Shown: in pieces, positions 25,440-34,024 of the stretch
How the letters are laid out: every line of letters starts with the position of its first letter
How positions within the stretch are numbered: the stretch's first letter is position 1
Notes under the pieces: generated by a model
The model's input: only the letters and a program-made list of their open reading frames with translations
What the model was told of the DNA's origin: nothing
The model's database searches: none
From: Streptoalloteichus hindustanus
GTDB taxonomy: Bacteria; Actinomycetota; Actinomycetes; Mycobacteriales; Pseudonocardiaceae
Direction of reading: 5' to 3'
Length of the DNA: 64,000 bases
NCBI RefSeq assembly: GCF_900129375.1
Contig: NZ_FQVN01000013.1
Span: 1 to 64,000, forward strand
Position numbers and translations under genes: made by a program

Positions 25440-25870
25440 GGGCAGGGGTGCTGCAACTCATCGACCCGGCCCACAACCCGGCCAGGAAGGTCACCACACC
25501 CCGACGTCTGCCCTCGACCCGCCGGGCGGTGTCCCATGCCGGCCTCGCGGAGATCAACGAGGCCGCGGCCACGACGGGCAACGATCCCGAACTGGACACC
25601 CTGTTGCTGCGGCTGCACACCGAAACCGCCTGCCGCCGCGGCGGGGCCCTGGCCCACATCCCCGCGACCTCGATGTCGAGCAGTGTCTGGTCTTCCTGCG
25701 GGCGAAGGGGCAGACCGTGCGGTGGCAACCGGTCTCGCCAGGTTGATGGGGCACCTTCAGCGGCACGTCGACCAGCGCGGCGCCCCACCGGACGGGCAGC
25801 TCCTTCGCTACCGCGATGGGCGGCCGATCAGCACCCGCCGCTATGACCAGCTGTGGAAGCGCATCGGCCG
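25440..25870 (+). pseudogene. Second tyrosine recombinase fragment, inverted relative to the first
   Basis: Reads HNPARKVTTPRRLPSTRRAV, then LAEINEAAATTGNDPELDTL and LRLHTETACRRGGALA. After a frameshift near 25665 come FLRAKGQTVRWQPVSPG and LLRYRDGRPISTRRYDQL. It is highly similar to the middle of the minus-strand recombinase, so it is a diverged duplicate of the arm-to-catalytic region. Neither the N-terminal domain nor the final H-xx-R/Tyr part is present. It stops abruptly at about 25870. Confidence 0.75.
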
Positions 25871-26289
25871 TCAGAATCGAGCGCAGGGAATGCAAGGAAC
25901 TGTGGGCTGGGGCGGGCGTGCTCGCACTGATCGGTGTGGGAGTCCTCGTCGGTACCTGGCTGTCCTGGTGGACGTTGGCGGGTCTGAAGTTGCTGGCGGC
26001 CGGCCTGTTCGGCCTGGCTGCCCCGCAAAAGCTCCTGTGATTCGCGCCCGACCGGGCCGGCGACCCGTCGCGCGCTGCCGTGCGGGCACCGCTGACCGAC
26101 AGCGCGTTCGTCGGGCCGGCGTCGGCGAGCATCAGGACCACGGCCTCGCGGGCTGGTCGGCCGCGTGCACCGTACGAAAACGCCGGGGCAGCCCACCGGA
26201 ATCTGTGGGAGCAGCACGCCCGTGAGCCCACGAACGCTTGGTCAGGCTCGTCTTCGGACGTCCGGAGAACAGCGACGACCGACGACCAA

Positions 26290-26322
26290 CCGGGGAGGGG
26301 GAACCTGATTCCCCCTCCCCGG
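26290..26322. terminator. Perfect 14-bp stem-loop
   Basis: CCGGGGAGGGGGAA and its complement with a five-base loop. It lies about 250 bases after the possible small membrane frame, with no T-tract. Either strand could use it. Confidence 0.5.
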
Positions 26323-26630
26323 CCGGTGCCGCAGTCGCGGGACTGCGGCCAGGCCCGGCGGCGAACTCAGCGAGGGCACCGGCCGGCGACGTCGTCGGCC
26401 GGCACCACGAGGCGCTCGACGCCGACGAGGGCGGCGGACGAGGAACCCCTGCGGCACCAGCCGCGGGGGCGGCAGGTTCTTCGGAGATACTTCCGTCTGG
26501 GGGTGCGTCTAGACGGTCTATCCCGGCACCCGCGATGATGGTCGGGTGATGATGCACTCGCAGAGGAATCCGGACCAGTCCGAGTAGCACTCCTAGTGGA
26601 GTGAATCATCGCTGGTAGAAGGCAGGGAAA

Positions 26631-26687
26631 GGCCGGAAGGGAGCCTCAGGGTGTGCCAGCACCCTGTGGACCGGCTCCCTCCCGGCC
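26631..26687 (-). terminator. Nested stem-loop after the small membrane gene
   Basis: An outer GGCCGGAAGGGAGCC paired imperfectly with GGCTCCCTCCCGGCC encloses a perfect inner CAGGGTG/CACCCTG hairpin. On the minus strand it is followed by TTTCCC. It lies 24 bases after the stop at 26712. Confidence 0.6.
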
Positions 26688-26711
26688 TTGGGGTAACGGG
26701 CTCTTCTCCGC

Positions 26712-26918
26712 CTACCGCTTGCGGGTCACGTGCGCGAGCAGGCGGAGCCCGGCCGCGGCTAACCTGGTGGTCATCTGCACCACCGGGTAGCTGCTGGTCA
26801 CGGCGGTCACCGCGTCCAGCGCCACGGCCAGCCCGGCACAGGCTGGGGCGAGCCACAGGGGCCATGCCCCCCTGTTGTCGGGGGTCCCGTTGTCGTCGGC
26901 GTCTCCAGATCCGGCCAT
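26712..26918 (-). CDS. Small hypothetical membrane protein
   Basis: 68 residues from ATG 26918 with GGAGAG four bases upstream and a terminator just after the stop. An acidic N terminus (AGSGDADDNGTPDNRG) precedes one probable membrane segment (LWLAPACAGLAVALDAVTAV) and a basic end (HVTRKR), suggesting a type-specific small integral membrane protein. No family is recognised. Confidence 0.55.
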   Translation of the reverse strand: MAGSGDADDNGTPDNRGAWPLWLAPACAGLAVALDAVTAVTSSYPVVQMTTRLAAAGLRLLAHVTRKR

Positions 26919-27091
26919 GCTCTCTCCTTGTCTCCCGTTCGGGCCGCTCCAACCGGAGCCGGCTACCGGTCGAAATCCCGGCACCCTAGGGAGATCTGCG
27001 AGCGAGGCCGTCGTTGCTCACCGACACACGAACGCTAGCGAAGATCGGCGATCTTTCCACCACCGAGAACGACCGCGGCGGAAAGATTGTC

Positions 27092-27126
27092 GGGGGTTTC
27101 CGTCCGTCAGGCGGATGGAAACCCCG
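27092..27126. terminator. Hairpin of unclear role
   Basis: GGGGTTTCCGTCCG and CGGATGGAAACCCC pair with one G-T mismatch around TCAGG. The plus-strand frame before it (27014 onward) has a GDLSTTENDRGGKIVGG stretch but no recognisable identity. The surrounding 26919-27258 holds no confident gene. Confidence 0.35.
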
Positions 27127-27258
27127 GCGACAGGCCGATGCCGCGCAGGGGATGTCCTGCCAGCGGTCGGCGGTGCGGACATGGTCCAGGACGACGGGGG
27201 ACCGGCAGGGCCAGCGGCCGTGGCCGGTGATGGCGGCAGAACACCTTCAAGGTCAGTC

Positions 27259-27288
27259 CTGTAGACAGCGGCACAGCGCTGTCTACAG
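27259..27288. promoter_or_regulatory. TGTAGACA/TGTCTACA operator-like palindrome
   Basis: CTGTAGACAGCG and its exact complement flank a six-base centre. A third half-site, GTGTCTACA, follows at 27295-27303. TGTCTACA-type half-sites are typical of GntR-family repressors, including those of actinobacterial mobile elements. The site lies 70-100 bases upstream of the PP2C-like frame, where a promoter would be expected. Confidence 0.5.
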
Positions 27289-27356
27289 CACTCGGTGTCT
27301 ACAAGTAACGAGCACCAGGATCACAGTGCGCCTGACGGAGGACCACCCCCCACGGC

Positions 27357-27662
27357 GTGGCGGCGGCACCGTGGCCACCCGAGGAGCTGGCCGCTGCTTA
27401 CGACCGGCTGCAGCGCACGACCCTGGCCCGCGTCACGGTCGGCACCGCGCCCAGCGCCGTCACCGACGCGGAGCTGGTGCTGCTGACCATCGACGGGCTG
27501 CACGATGTCCTCGGTGACGACCGGATCTCCGAGCTCGTCGCCGCCCACCGGCACGCCGGCGTGGCCGAGCTGGCCCGATCGCTGCTGGACGCCACGGCCG
27601 ACGTTGGCTTGGCACCGCAGGACAACGCCTCGCTCGCCGTGATCGAGACGCGGCGCGGCTAG
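27357..27662 (+). CDS. PP2C-type phosphatase C-terminal domain-like protein (probably truncated)
   Basis: 101 residues. ELVLLTIDGLHDVLGDDRIS, followed by VAELARSLLDATADVGLAPQ and DNASLAVIE, reproduces the last two metal-binding motifs (DG and DN) of PP2C/SpoIIE phosphatases. The N-terminal RGxRxxNED part is absent, so on its own it should be inactive. A second plausible start lies in another frame (GTG near 27295, STSNEHQDHSAPDGG), which suggests a frameshift shortly after. Treat it as a remnant or single-domain derivative. Confidence 0.5.
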   Translation: MAAAPWPPEELAAAYDRLQRTTLARVTVGTAPSAVTDAELVLLTIDGLHDVLGDDRISELVAAHRHAGVAELARSLLDATADVGLAPQDNASLAVIETRRG

Positions 27663-27677
27663 CCGACGAAGCGGAAA

Positions 27678-27706
27678 GCTGCCCCGGCCATCCAGGCCGG
27701 GGCAGC
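27678..27706. terminator. Bidirectional terminator between convergent genes
   Basis: A perfect 12-bp stem GCTGCCCCGGCC and complement with a five-base loop. It sits between the plus-strand stop at 27662 and the minus-strand stop at 27721. Confidence 0.75.
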
Positions 27707-27720
27707 GTCGTCTCGTCTCG

Positions 27721-28140
27721 TCACCGGCTCCAGCCCTGCAGGGCGTGGCGAAGATCTTCCCCGTGGCTGGCGATCGCCTTGGTCATCTCCGCCATGGCTT
27801 GGACGTGACTGCCCAGGGCGGCACGGTGGTCGGCCATGCCGCCGGCGTGATCGGCGAGGGCCTGGGCGTGGTCGGAGAGCCGCTTGGCGAGCTGCTGTTG
27901 TTGCTGGGCCAGCACTTCCTGGTGGTCGCCGATGGCGCGGAGCTGGTGGTACAGCGCGGTCAGGACCTGTAGCTGCGCGCGGCCCACCAGGCGTGCGGCC
28001 TCATCCGGGTCCTTCTCCTGGCGGGCCTGGTGATCCAGGTGCTGGGCTGACTCGATCCTCATCTCGGCGATCTCCCGGTACTCCCACCAGGACGCGGCGT
28101 CCGGGTCCGGCGGGGGGATGTGACGAGCGTGATCATCCAT
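27721..28140 (-). CDS. Coiled-coil hypothetical protein
   Basis: 139 residues from ATG 28140. After a His/Pro/Asp-rich N terminus it is almost wholly helical with heptad-like spacing: IAEMRIESAQHLDHQARQE, then LRAIGDHQEVLAQQQQQLAK and a HAQALADHAGGMADHRAALG stretch repeating at seven to eleven residues. This indicates an extended coiled coil. No catalytic motif or signal. The start lacks a clear ribosome site. Function unknown. Confidence 0.55.
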   Translation of the reverse strand: MDDHARHIPPPDPDAASWWEYREIAEMRIESAQHLDHQARQEKDPDEAARLVGRAQLQVLTALYHQLRAIGDHQEVLAQQQQQLAKRLSDHAQALADHAGGMADHRAALGSHVQAMAEMTKAIASHGEDLRHALQGWSR

Positions 28141-28637
28141 GGCCCCAGAGGCTACGGGGAGAGCCCCGCTCGTCCCCGGCCGTCTCACACCGCTTCTGCG
28201 CTTCTGTTCCCTTGGCCTAGACCGGTCCCCTCCTAACCGGTGCGGCATCCTGCACTACCCCGAGACCGGGCGCACCATCAAAGCCCCTTACGGGAAACCG
28301 AAGCCGCCCCAGGCCGAGGCCGACATCCGCGCCGTGCTCGACACCATCGCCCAACTACCGCACCACCCCTGCGCGCCCACCACCACTGCCACGGCTGCAG
28401 CCATCATGGGTGGGTGCAGCGAGCCTCACGCCTGGGCATGCACGTCCGGAGGTTCACCGCAATCCCCCAGGCCACCATGACCGTTTCGTGCTTTTGACCT
28501 GCGGCTTTACTGTTGGGTCCTCATCGCTCGCTCCTGTGAGGGGCTGCAAGGGAATGCGCCGAGCACAGGGGAAGCTCGGGTGCCTGATGGCGACGCCGGG
28601 GTGTGGGGAGGACCTGGTGCGCTGGCTGTGTGGGTGG
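28141..28637. other. Intergenic region with no confident gene
   Basis: A plus-strand frame around 28225-28390 reads GILHYPETGRTIKAPYGKP and AEADIRAVLDTIAQLP, which looks like real protein but lacks a start, ribosome site or recognised family. It is probably a gene scrap. The remainder up to the hydrolase stop is featureless. Confidence 0.3.
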
Positions 28638-29582
28638 TCAGGCGTGGCAGGTGAGGGGGCGGCCGCCGTTGTAGGCGACCAGGTCCTGCATCGCGGACCT
28701 CATGTTCAGGGACTGTCCGGGTGTGAGTCCGTCGAGTTCGGCGTGGGCGCGGTGCAGGTTCAGCACGATGCGCTCGGGGTCCACCAGGTCCCGGAACTCG
28801 CCGAGGTCGGTTTCGTGGGCGGCTTGCAGGGGGGTGAGTCCGGCCTGTTTGGTTTCGGTGGCGACCCGTTGGACGAAGTGGAGGTAGTCCAGGACGTGGT
28901 CGATGGTCTCGGGGCCGCAGACGGGGCCGTGGCCGGGGACGACGGTGTGGGCGCCCAGGGGTTTGACGACGTGTTCCAGGACGTGGATCCAGCCGGTGAG
29001 TGAGCCGTGCAGGAGCACGGGGGTCACGCCGTTGGAGATGAGGTCGCCGGCGTAGAGGACCTTGCGGTCGGGGACCCAGACGATGGTGTCGCCGACGGTG
29101 TGGGCGGGGCGTCCGACGTGGAGGACCTCGCAGCGGAGGTCGTCGAGCCAGAGGGTGAGGCGGTCGGTGTAGGTGAGGGTGGCGGGGGCGAGTCGGATGT
29201 CGCCCCAGTCGACGGGGGCGAGCCAGGGCACCGATCGCAGCCCCAGGCCCTGGTCGATCACGGCCTGCCGGCAGTGTTCGTGGGCGATGATGGTGGCGTC
29301 CTGGAACAGGTAGAGGCCGTAGGTGTGGTCGGCGTGGTGGTGGGTGACCACGGCGGTGCGCACCGGTTGGTCGGTGACGGTGCTGAGGGCGTCGAGGTAG
29401 GCGAGGGTGCGCTGCGCGGTGGAGCAGGCGTCCACGCTGATCACGCCGTGGCGGCCGACGAGGGCGCCGCAGTTGCTGATGAACCAGCCGCCGTCGGGTT
29501 GCACGTACGCGTAGAGACCGTCGCTGATCTCCTCCAGCCGGGGCGGGGGTGGAACGTCACGGTCACGCGGCGACGAGGCCAT
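28638..29582 (-). CDS. MBL-fold metallo-hydrolase
   Basis: 314 residues from ATG 29582 with GGAGAG nine bases upstream. The HxHxDH-type metal site is present as THHHADHTYG (His81-His86). The second site is seen in GRPAHTVGDTIVWVP and AGDLISNG, and VVPGHGPVCGP supplies a further ligand. The layout is that of class B-like hydrolases with a quinoprotein-relay or SoxH-like architecture; the substrate is unknown. It is divergent from the NB-ARC regulator, with about 270 bases between, which may therefore control it. Confidence 0.8.
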   Translation of the reverse strand: MASSPRDRDVPPPPRLEEISDGLYAYVQPDGGWFISNCGALVGRHGVISVDACSTAQRTLAYLDALSTVTDQPVRTAVVTHHHADHTYGLYLFQDATIIAHEHCRQAVIDQGLGLRSVPWLAPVDWGDIRLAPATLTYTDRLTLWLDDLRCEVLHVGRPAHTVGDTIVWVPDRKVLYAGDLISNGVTPVLLHGSLTGWIHVLEHVVKPLGAHTVVPGHGPVCGPETIDHVLDYLHFVQRVATETKQAGLTPLQAAHETDLGEFRDLVDPERIVLNLHRAHAELDGLTPGQSLNMRSAMQDLVAYNGGRPLTCHA

Positions 29583-29851
29583 CCTGTTGTTCTCTCCTGA
29601 CGGGGCTGCCGAGTCGCTGTGGATCTTCCTTGATCCTGTGGTCGTTGCCGCCGGGGAACGCCTCGTGAACGGGAAAATCACTCGGACGTGCCGCTGGGGC
29701 CGCGGGCGATGACGGCCACTGGTCGCTTCCGTCACTCGGCAGGGGGAAAACGTCGGGCACGCCGGTGCAAGATCACCGATTCGTCTCGTCTGCGCGTGTG
29801 GGTGGGTGTCTGCTCTGCCGGCACGAGGACACGAACGGCTCAGGGGGAACG

Positions 29852-32134
29852 ATGACCGGCCAGAGGGGGAACCAGAACCAGGACAGCGCAGCGGGGTTCG
29901 GGGACCGGTTGCGGCGGGCGCGGGAGGCGTCCGGGCTGTCGCTGCGGGAACTCGCCGCGATCGTCCACTACACCGCGGGGCACATCAGCAAGGTCGAGCT
30001 GGGGGAGCGTGCCGCGACGGTGGAGTTCGCCGAAGCGTGCGACCAGGCCCTGAACGTGGGCGGGGAGTTGGTGCGGTGCGCTCAGACCAGCGCCGCCGCC
30101 CGGGAGGGAGCGCTCCGGCCGGCGCAGCTCCCGCTGGTGTCGGCGGAGTTCGCCGGCCGGCACGACGAACTGGCGGCGTTGGATGAGGCGCTGGACGCCG
30201 GCTGCCCGGTCATCGTGATCGACGGCGCCGCCGGGTGCGGGAAGACGTCGTTGGCGTTGCGGTGGGCTCATCAGGTCGCCCCACGGTTCCCGGACGGCCA
30301 GTTGTACGCCGACCTGCGGGGGTATGCCGCCGACGGCGAGCCGGCCGAACCGGGGGATGTGCTGGAGGAGATGCTGATCGCCCTCGGCGTCCAGCCCAGC
30401 GACATCCCGGCCTCCCTGGAGCCACGGGCCGCCATGGTCCGGTCGCTGCTGGCCCCTCGCCGGGTGCTGGTCCTGCTGGACAACGCTCGCGCGTCCCGCC
30501 AGATCCTGCCGCTGTTGCCGGGTGCCGCGGGCTGCGTGGTCGTGATCACCAGCCGCACCCGGCAGGACAGCCTGATGATGTGGACCGGGGCCCGGCGGGT
30601 GCCGTTGGGTCTGATGTCGCCCGAGGACGCCCAGTCCCTGCTTCGCGCTGTGATCGGCGCTGACCGCGCGGCCGCCGAACCCGACGCGGTCGGGCGGTTG
30701 GCGACGCTGTGCGCGTACCTGCCGCTGGCCTTGCGCATCGCCGCCCAGCGGGTGGCCACCCGCCCCCACCACCGCCTGTCCGACCTCGTCGACGACCTGG
30801 CCCGCAGTGGTGACCTGTTGGGCGCGCTGGCGGTGGACGACGACGAGACCACGGCGATCCGCCCGGTCCTGAGCTGGTCCTACACCGCCCTGGATCCCCA
30901 CGCGGCGCGGCTGTTCCGGCTGGTGAGCCTGCACCCGGGGCAGATCAGCCTGCCGGCGTTGGCGTCGCTGGCGGGTCTCGCGGTTCCCGAGGCACACCGA
31001 CTGGTGACCACCCTGACCCACGCGCACCTGGCCGAGGAGACCGGGCCCGACCTGTACGGCATGCACGACCTGCTGCGGGGCTACGCCGGCGAACTCGCCA
31101 CCACTCTCGACACCCACGAGCAGCGCGGCGACGCCGCCACCCGCCTCGTGGACTGGTACCTCCACACCTCCAACAACGCCCGGGCCGTGATCGCGCCACC
31201 CACGTTGCGCCCCCTGCCGTTGAAGGCGCCGCTGCCCGGGGTGGTTCCCCACGAGTTCTCCTCCCGGGAGGACGCGCTGCGCTGGTACCGCACCGAGGAG
31301 GACAACATCGTCGCGGTCACCCGGCTGGCGCTCCACCACGACCTGCACGAGGCCGCGTGGCAGTTCCCCGTCGCCTGGACCACCTACCTGATGATGCGGG
31401 GACCCCACCACGTCTACGACCGGCTCCACCAGCTCGGCCAGCGCGCCGCCCGACTGGCCGGCGACACCAACGGCGAAGCCTGGGTCACGGCCACCTACGC
31501 CTACCTGTTGCGCGGCCGGGGCCATCTCGACCGGGCCGAACAGCAGTTCCGGCACGCGGTCGACCTCCGTCGCCAGCTCGCCGACCCGCGCGGGCAGGCG
31601 TGGGCCACCACCGGGCTCGGCCTGGTCGCCCATGACCGACACGATCTCGACCTGGCCGGTGCGCGTCTTCGCGAGGCGCTCACGCTGTTCGAGCAGACCA
31701 CCGACCAGCACGGCCGGGCGATGGCCCTGTCCGCCCTCGGGGACGTCCACCGTGCCGCCGCCCGGATCGAGGAGGCGCACCGCTGTCTCACCGAGGCGCT
31801 GGCCATCCAGACCGAGCTGAGGATCGGCTACGGGCAGGGTCACACGCTGGCCGTCCTGGCCGAGGTTCACCGAGAGCGTGGCGAGCTGGACCAGGCGCTG
31901 CGTCACCTGGAGCGGTCGTTGGCTCTGCGGCGTCGCCTGGGTGACCGGTTCGGCACCGCCGACGCCCTGGAGCGGGTGGGTGATCTCGTGGCGGAGATGG
32001 GACGGCCGCAGGATGCGCACGACGCGTGGAGCGAGGCCGCGGAGCTGCTCGACGAACTCGGCTCCGCCCGCGCCACCAGCATCCGCGAGCGACTCCGTGG
32101 CGAGAGTTTCTCGCGCCGCAGCGAGGACGGGTGA
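29852..32134 (+). CDS. HTH / NB-ARC / TPR transcriptional regulator
   Basis: 760 residues from ATG 29852 (AGGGGGAAC upstream). An XRE-type helix-turn-helix occupies residues about 15-75 (GLSLRELAAIVHYTAGHISK). The NB-ARC ATPase follows, with Walker A DGAAGCGKTS near 125, Walker B RVLVLLDNA near 205 and the GLPLAL-like CAYLPLALRIAA. At least five tetratricopeptide units fill about 520-750. Such STAND proteins switch between ADP and ATP states when the TPR part binds a signal or partner. It differs from SARP/AfsR by its HTH_XRE head. It is divergent from the hydrolase. Confidence 0.85.
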   Translation: MTGQRGNQNQDSAAGFGDRLRRAREASGLSLRELAAIVHYTAGHISKVELGERAATVEFAEACDQALNVGGELVRCAQTSAAAREGALRPAQLPLVSAEFAGRHDELAALDEALDAGCPVIVIDGAAGCGKTSLALRWAHQVAPRFPDGQLYADLRGYAADGEPAEPGDVLEEMLIALGVQPSDIPASLEPRAAMVRSLLAPRRVLVLLDNARASRQILPLLPGAAGCVVVITSRTRQDSLMMWTGARRVPLGLMSPEDAQSLLRAVIGADRAAAEPDAVGRLATLCAYLPLALRIAAQRVATRPHHRLSDLVDDLARSGDLLGALAVDDDETTAIRPVLSWSYTALDPHAARLFRLVSLHPGQISLPALASLAGLAVPEAHRLVTTLTHAHLAEETGPDLYGMHDLLRGYAGELATTLDTHEQRGDAATRLVDWYLHTSNNARAVIAPPTLRPLPLKAPLPGVVPHEFSSREDALRWYRTEEDNIVAVTRLALHHDLHEAAWQFPVAWTTYLMMRGPHHVYDRLHQLGQRAARLAGDTNGEAWVTATYAYLLRGRGHLDRAEQQFRHAVDLRRQLADPRGQAWATTGLGLVAHDRHDLDLAGARLREALTLFEQTTDQHGRAMALSALGDVHRAAARIEEAHRCLTEALAIQTELRIGYGQGHTLAVLAEVHRERGELDQALRHLERSLALRRRLGDRFGTADALERVGDLVAEMGRPQDAHDAWSEAAELLDELGSARATSIRERLRGESFSRRSEDG

Positions 32135-33042
32135 CGGCGGCGCTGGGAACAGTCGGTCCCGCCGGGGTGGCGGGGAAGGCGCGGGGGAGAAGCGAGTCCG
32201 ACACCGAAGCGCGCGGTGATCAATCGCTGCGGCTTGTCCGAGGGGTGAGGCCGCTCCTCGCCCGGGGTGCGGCGCCGTCGTGGCCGGGTTCCCCACCCTG
32301 GCTGTGAACGACGAGTCCGACACGGTGGTTCGCGCGGGACGCGCCTCCTTGACATGACGCGATCACCTCCCGTACGCGCGTGAGTGCGCGCACGCAGGGT
32401 GGTGTTCGGCGTGGTCGTCCCGCTGTGCGCAAGTCCTTCCGGGAGCAACTGCTGCCTGTGTTGCCCTGTCGCCTGTGTGTCGCGACATGGCAACCCTTGA
32501 TGACGCCAACGCCGCGACGGGACGATCACCGCATGCTCGGTTGACACCTCGTCTGGGAGAGAAAGCCTCCTCGACTCCGCTTCGCGGTCTCCCATTGGGA
32601 GCTGCCGCGGCGGGCCGGAATCACCGCCTCCATCGGAACAGCGCGGAGCGGACCCCAGGGAAGGGCTGACGACAGGTGGGGCCTGCTGGTTCGTGCGTGA
32701 GCAGGGAGAAAACCGGATGGCCGTCTTCGACACCATCGTGGTGGGGCCGGCACGGCCGAGGTCGTACCCGGCCAGGCCACCACCGATCGGCACCTCATCC
32801 TCGCGGCGATGCCGAACACGGCATTGGTTGTGGCGTAAGGACAAGGCGACTCGGCGCGCGTGGCGGCGGTGTGTCTGGGGGACGCCAGCCCGACGTGCCA
32901 TCACGGCGGAAAGAACAACAACACCCGGCTGTTGGGTGACGTTCACCGCCATGACCTCAGTGGTGAAGAAGGGAAATCTCCTTCGGCTTCTGCCCACAAG
33001 GCCCAGCGGAAGGAGGTGCTGTGAAAGGTGAAGGGGGATCTG
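32135..33042. other. 908-base gap without a supported gene
   Basis: Short plus-strand frames (for example 32717 onward, AVFDTIVVGPARPR) start like proteins but quickly become Arg-rich. TGGCAA near 32484 echoes the repeat found upstream of the transfer genes. This region must contain the promoter of the HTH gene at 33043. Confidence 0.4.
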
Positions 33043-33411
33043 ATGAACGGCTCTGGTGGCTACCCGGGGCGGCGGGTGTTCGGCGCGGAGCTGCGGCGGT
33101 GGCGCAAGCGTCGTGGCCTGACGCTGCGGGAGCTGGGACACCTGGTCGCCTACAGCGCCGGACAGCTCTGCAAAGTGGAGGTAGGGCGGCGGGCGCCGTC
33201 GCGTCAGCTCGCCGTGGCCTGCGACCGGGTGCTGGACGCCGGGGGAGCGCTGGTGGCCATCGCCCCACCCCAACCGCCACGGCCTCGTCGGGCGGCTGCG
33301 GCGGGGCGATCGGTGGTGCTCCGCGGATTTCTGGAAGATGGCAGGCCGCTCTTTGTGGTGCTGCCGGTCATGCCTGACGGACACAGGTCATCCGGTGGCT
33401 GTGTCGGGTAG
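33043..33411 (+). CDS. XRE-family HTH protein (small)
   Basis: 122 residues. ATG 33043 follows AAGGGGG by five bases; GTG 33028 is an alternative. LRRWRKRRGLTLRELGHLVA with YSAGQLCKVEVGRRAP and VACDRVLDAGGALV forms a helix-turn-helix closely similar to the head of the NB-ARC regulator upstream. The rest (SVVLRGFLEDGRPLFVVLPV) is a short strand-rich tail. A stand-alone DNA-binding relative could compete with or modulate the larger protein. A perfect hairpin follows. Confidence 0.7.
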   Translation: MNGSGGYPGRRVFGAELRRWRKRRGLTLRELGHLVAYSAGQLCKVEVGRRAPSRQLAVACDRVLDAGGALVAIAPPQPPRPRRAAAAGRSVVLRGFLEDGRPLFVVLPVMPDGHRSSGGCVG

Positions 33412-33469
33412 CGAACCCTCGGTCCGAGGGGGCAGACCTCGCCGGGGATCACGTCCAGGACGTGGTGGC

Positions 33470-33500
33470 GTCCCTGGAACCGGTCGCCGGTTCCAGGGAC
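33470..33500. terminator. Perfect 14-bp stem-loop
   Basis: GTCCCTGGAACCGG and its complement around TCG, 58 bases after the HTH stop. It is a simple terminator and may also serve the small minus-strand ORF that ends at 33513. Confidence 0.75.
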
Positions 33501-33512
33501 GTCGTGTCGCGT

Positions 33513-33626
33513 TCAGGTGCGGTCACGACGGCGACGCTGGACGGCTCGCCGTCCGATCGACAGCGCCAGTCCTGCGATCAGGCCCAGTGGCAGAGACAGC
33601 CACCACGTCGTTCCGGTGAGTGCCAC
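33513..33626 (-). CDS. Possible 37-residue membrane peptide
   Basis: From GTG 33626 the frame reads LTGTTWWLSLPLGLIAGLAL and then SIGRRAVQRRRRDRT: one membrane helix followed by a strongly basic tail. This topology is typical of small bacterial membrane proteins. No ribosome site is obvious and the length is short, so it may be spurious. The hairpin at 33470 would terminate it. Confidence 0.3.
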   Translation of the reverse strand: MALTGTTWWLSLPLGLIAGLALSIGRRAVQRRRRDRT

Positions 33627-33659
33627 CGCCCCGCCGACGGCCGCATGTTCTCACTCACC

Positions 33660-33890
33660 ACCAGTTGCCACGGTCGTGTTCCAGCCGGTTGCCATCAACT
33701 GGAATGTCCTTCGTTTGGCAACAGATGTTCGAGTCGTAGCCCCCCGATCCCGAGTTCCTCAGGATCGCGCCAGCCCCAGCCGAAACCCCGCCTTGCGCAT
33801 CAGCGATGAGCGTTCCCCCTCCCACGCACAGGCGAGACGATGCCCAGCCGACTTCCCGTTCGTTGTCATTGCCAGGTGATGTGGCAACGC
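33660..33890. promoter_or_regulatory. Repeated TTGCCA/TGGCAA motifs upstream of the transfer operon
   Basis: Five copies occur in 225 bases: TTGCCA at 33665, 33689 and 33869, and the inverse TGGCAA at 33716 and 33882. The pair at 33869/33882 forms an inverted repeat with a seven-base centre, and 33661-33703 has CCAGTTG and CAACTGG in opposition. The block is less GC-rich than its surroundings and lies 135-360 bases before the first transfer gene, fitting an operator or iteron set. Confidence 0.5.
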
Positions 33891-34024
33891 GAGAACCCTG
33901 TGCCTCGGATGATCCGTCGTCGATAGTGGTGGTGCGAGAAACGCACGTGTGAGCCCTTCGGAACATTTCGTGCCTCGGTGCGGTCTCGCGTTGATTCTCG
34001 CGTCATTCGCGCACGGAGGACGTC

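Larger units (their letters stand above)
25871..26711. other. Relic-rich gap with one possible small membrane ORF
   Basis: A frame at about 25885-26040 (plus) ends with LWAGAGVLALIGVGVLVGTW and LAGLKLLAAGLFGLAA, two hydrophobic stretches joined to recombinase debris. It could be the tail of a small membrane protein, but no ribosome site or start is clear. The rest holds the hairpins at 26290 and 26631 and no recognisable gene. Confidence 0.3.

Noticed and set aside
27014-27130. A small RiPP-like precursor in the plus frame before the 27092 hairpin
   Set aside because: No leader/core pattern, no modifying enzymes nearby, and the frame runs through the hairpin.
32717-33020. A flavoprotein-like start (AVFDTIVVGPARPR)
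   Set aside because: The Rossmann glycine pattern is not completed and the frame turns Arg/Thr-rich at once.
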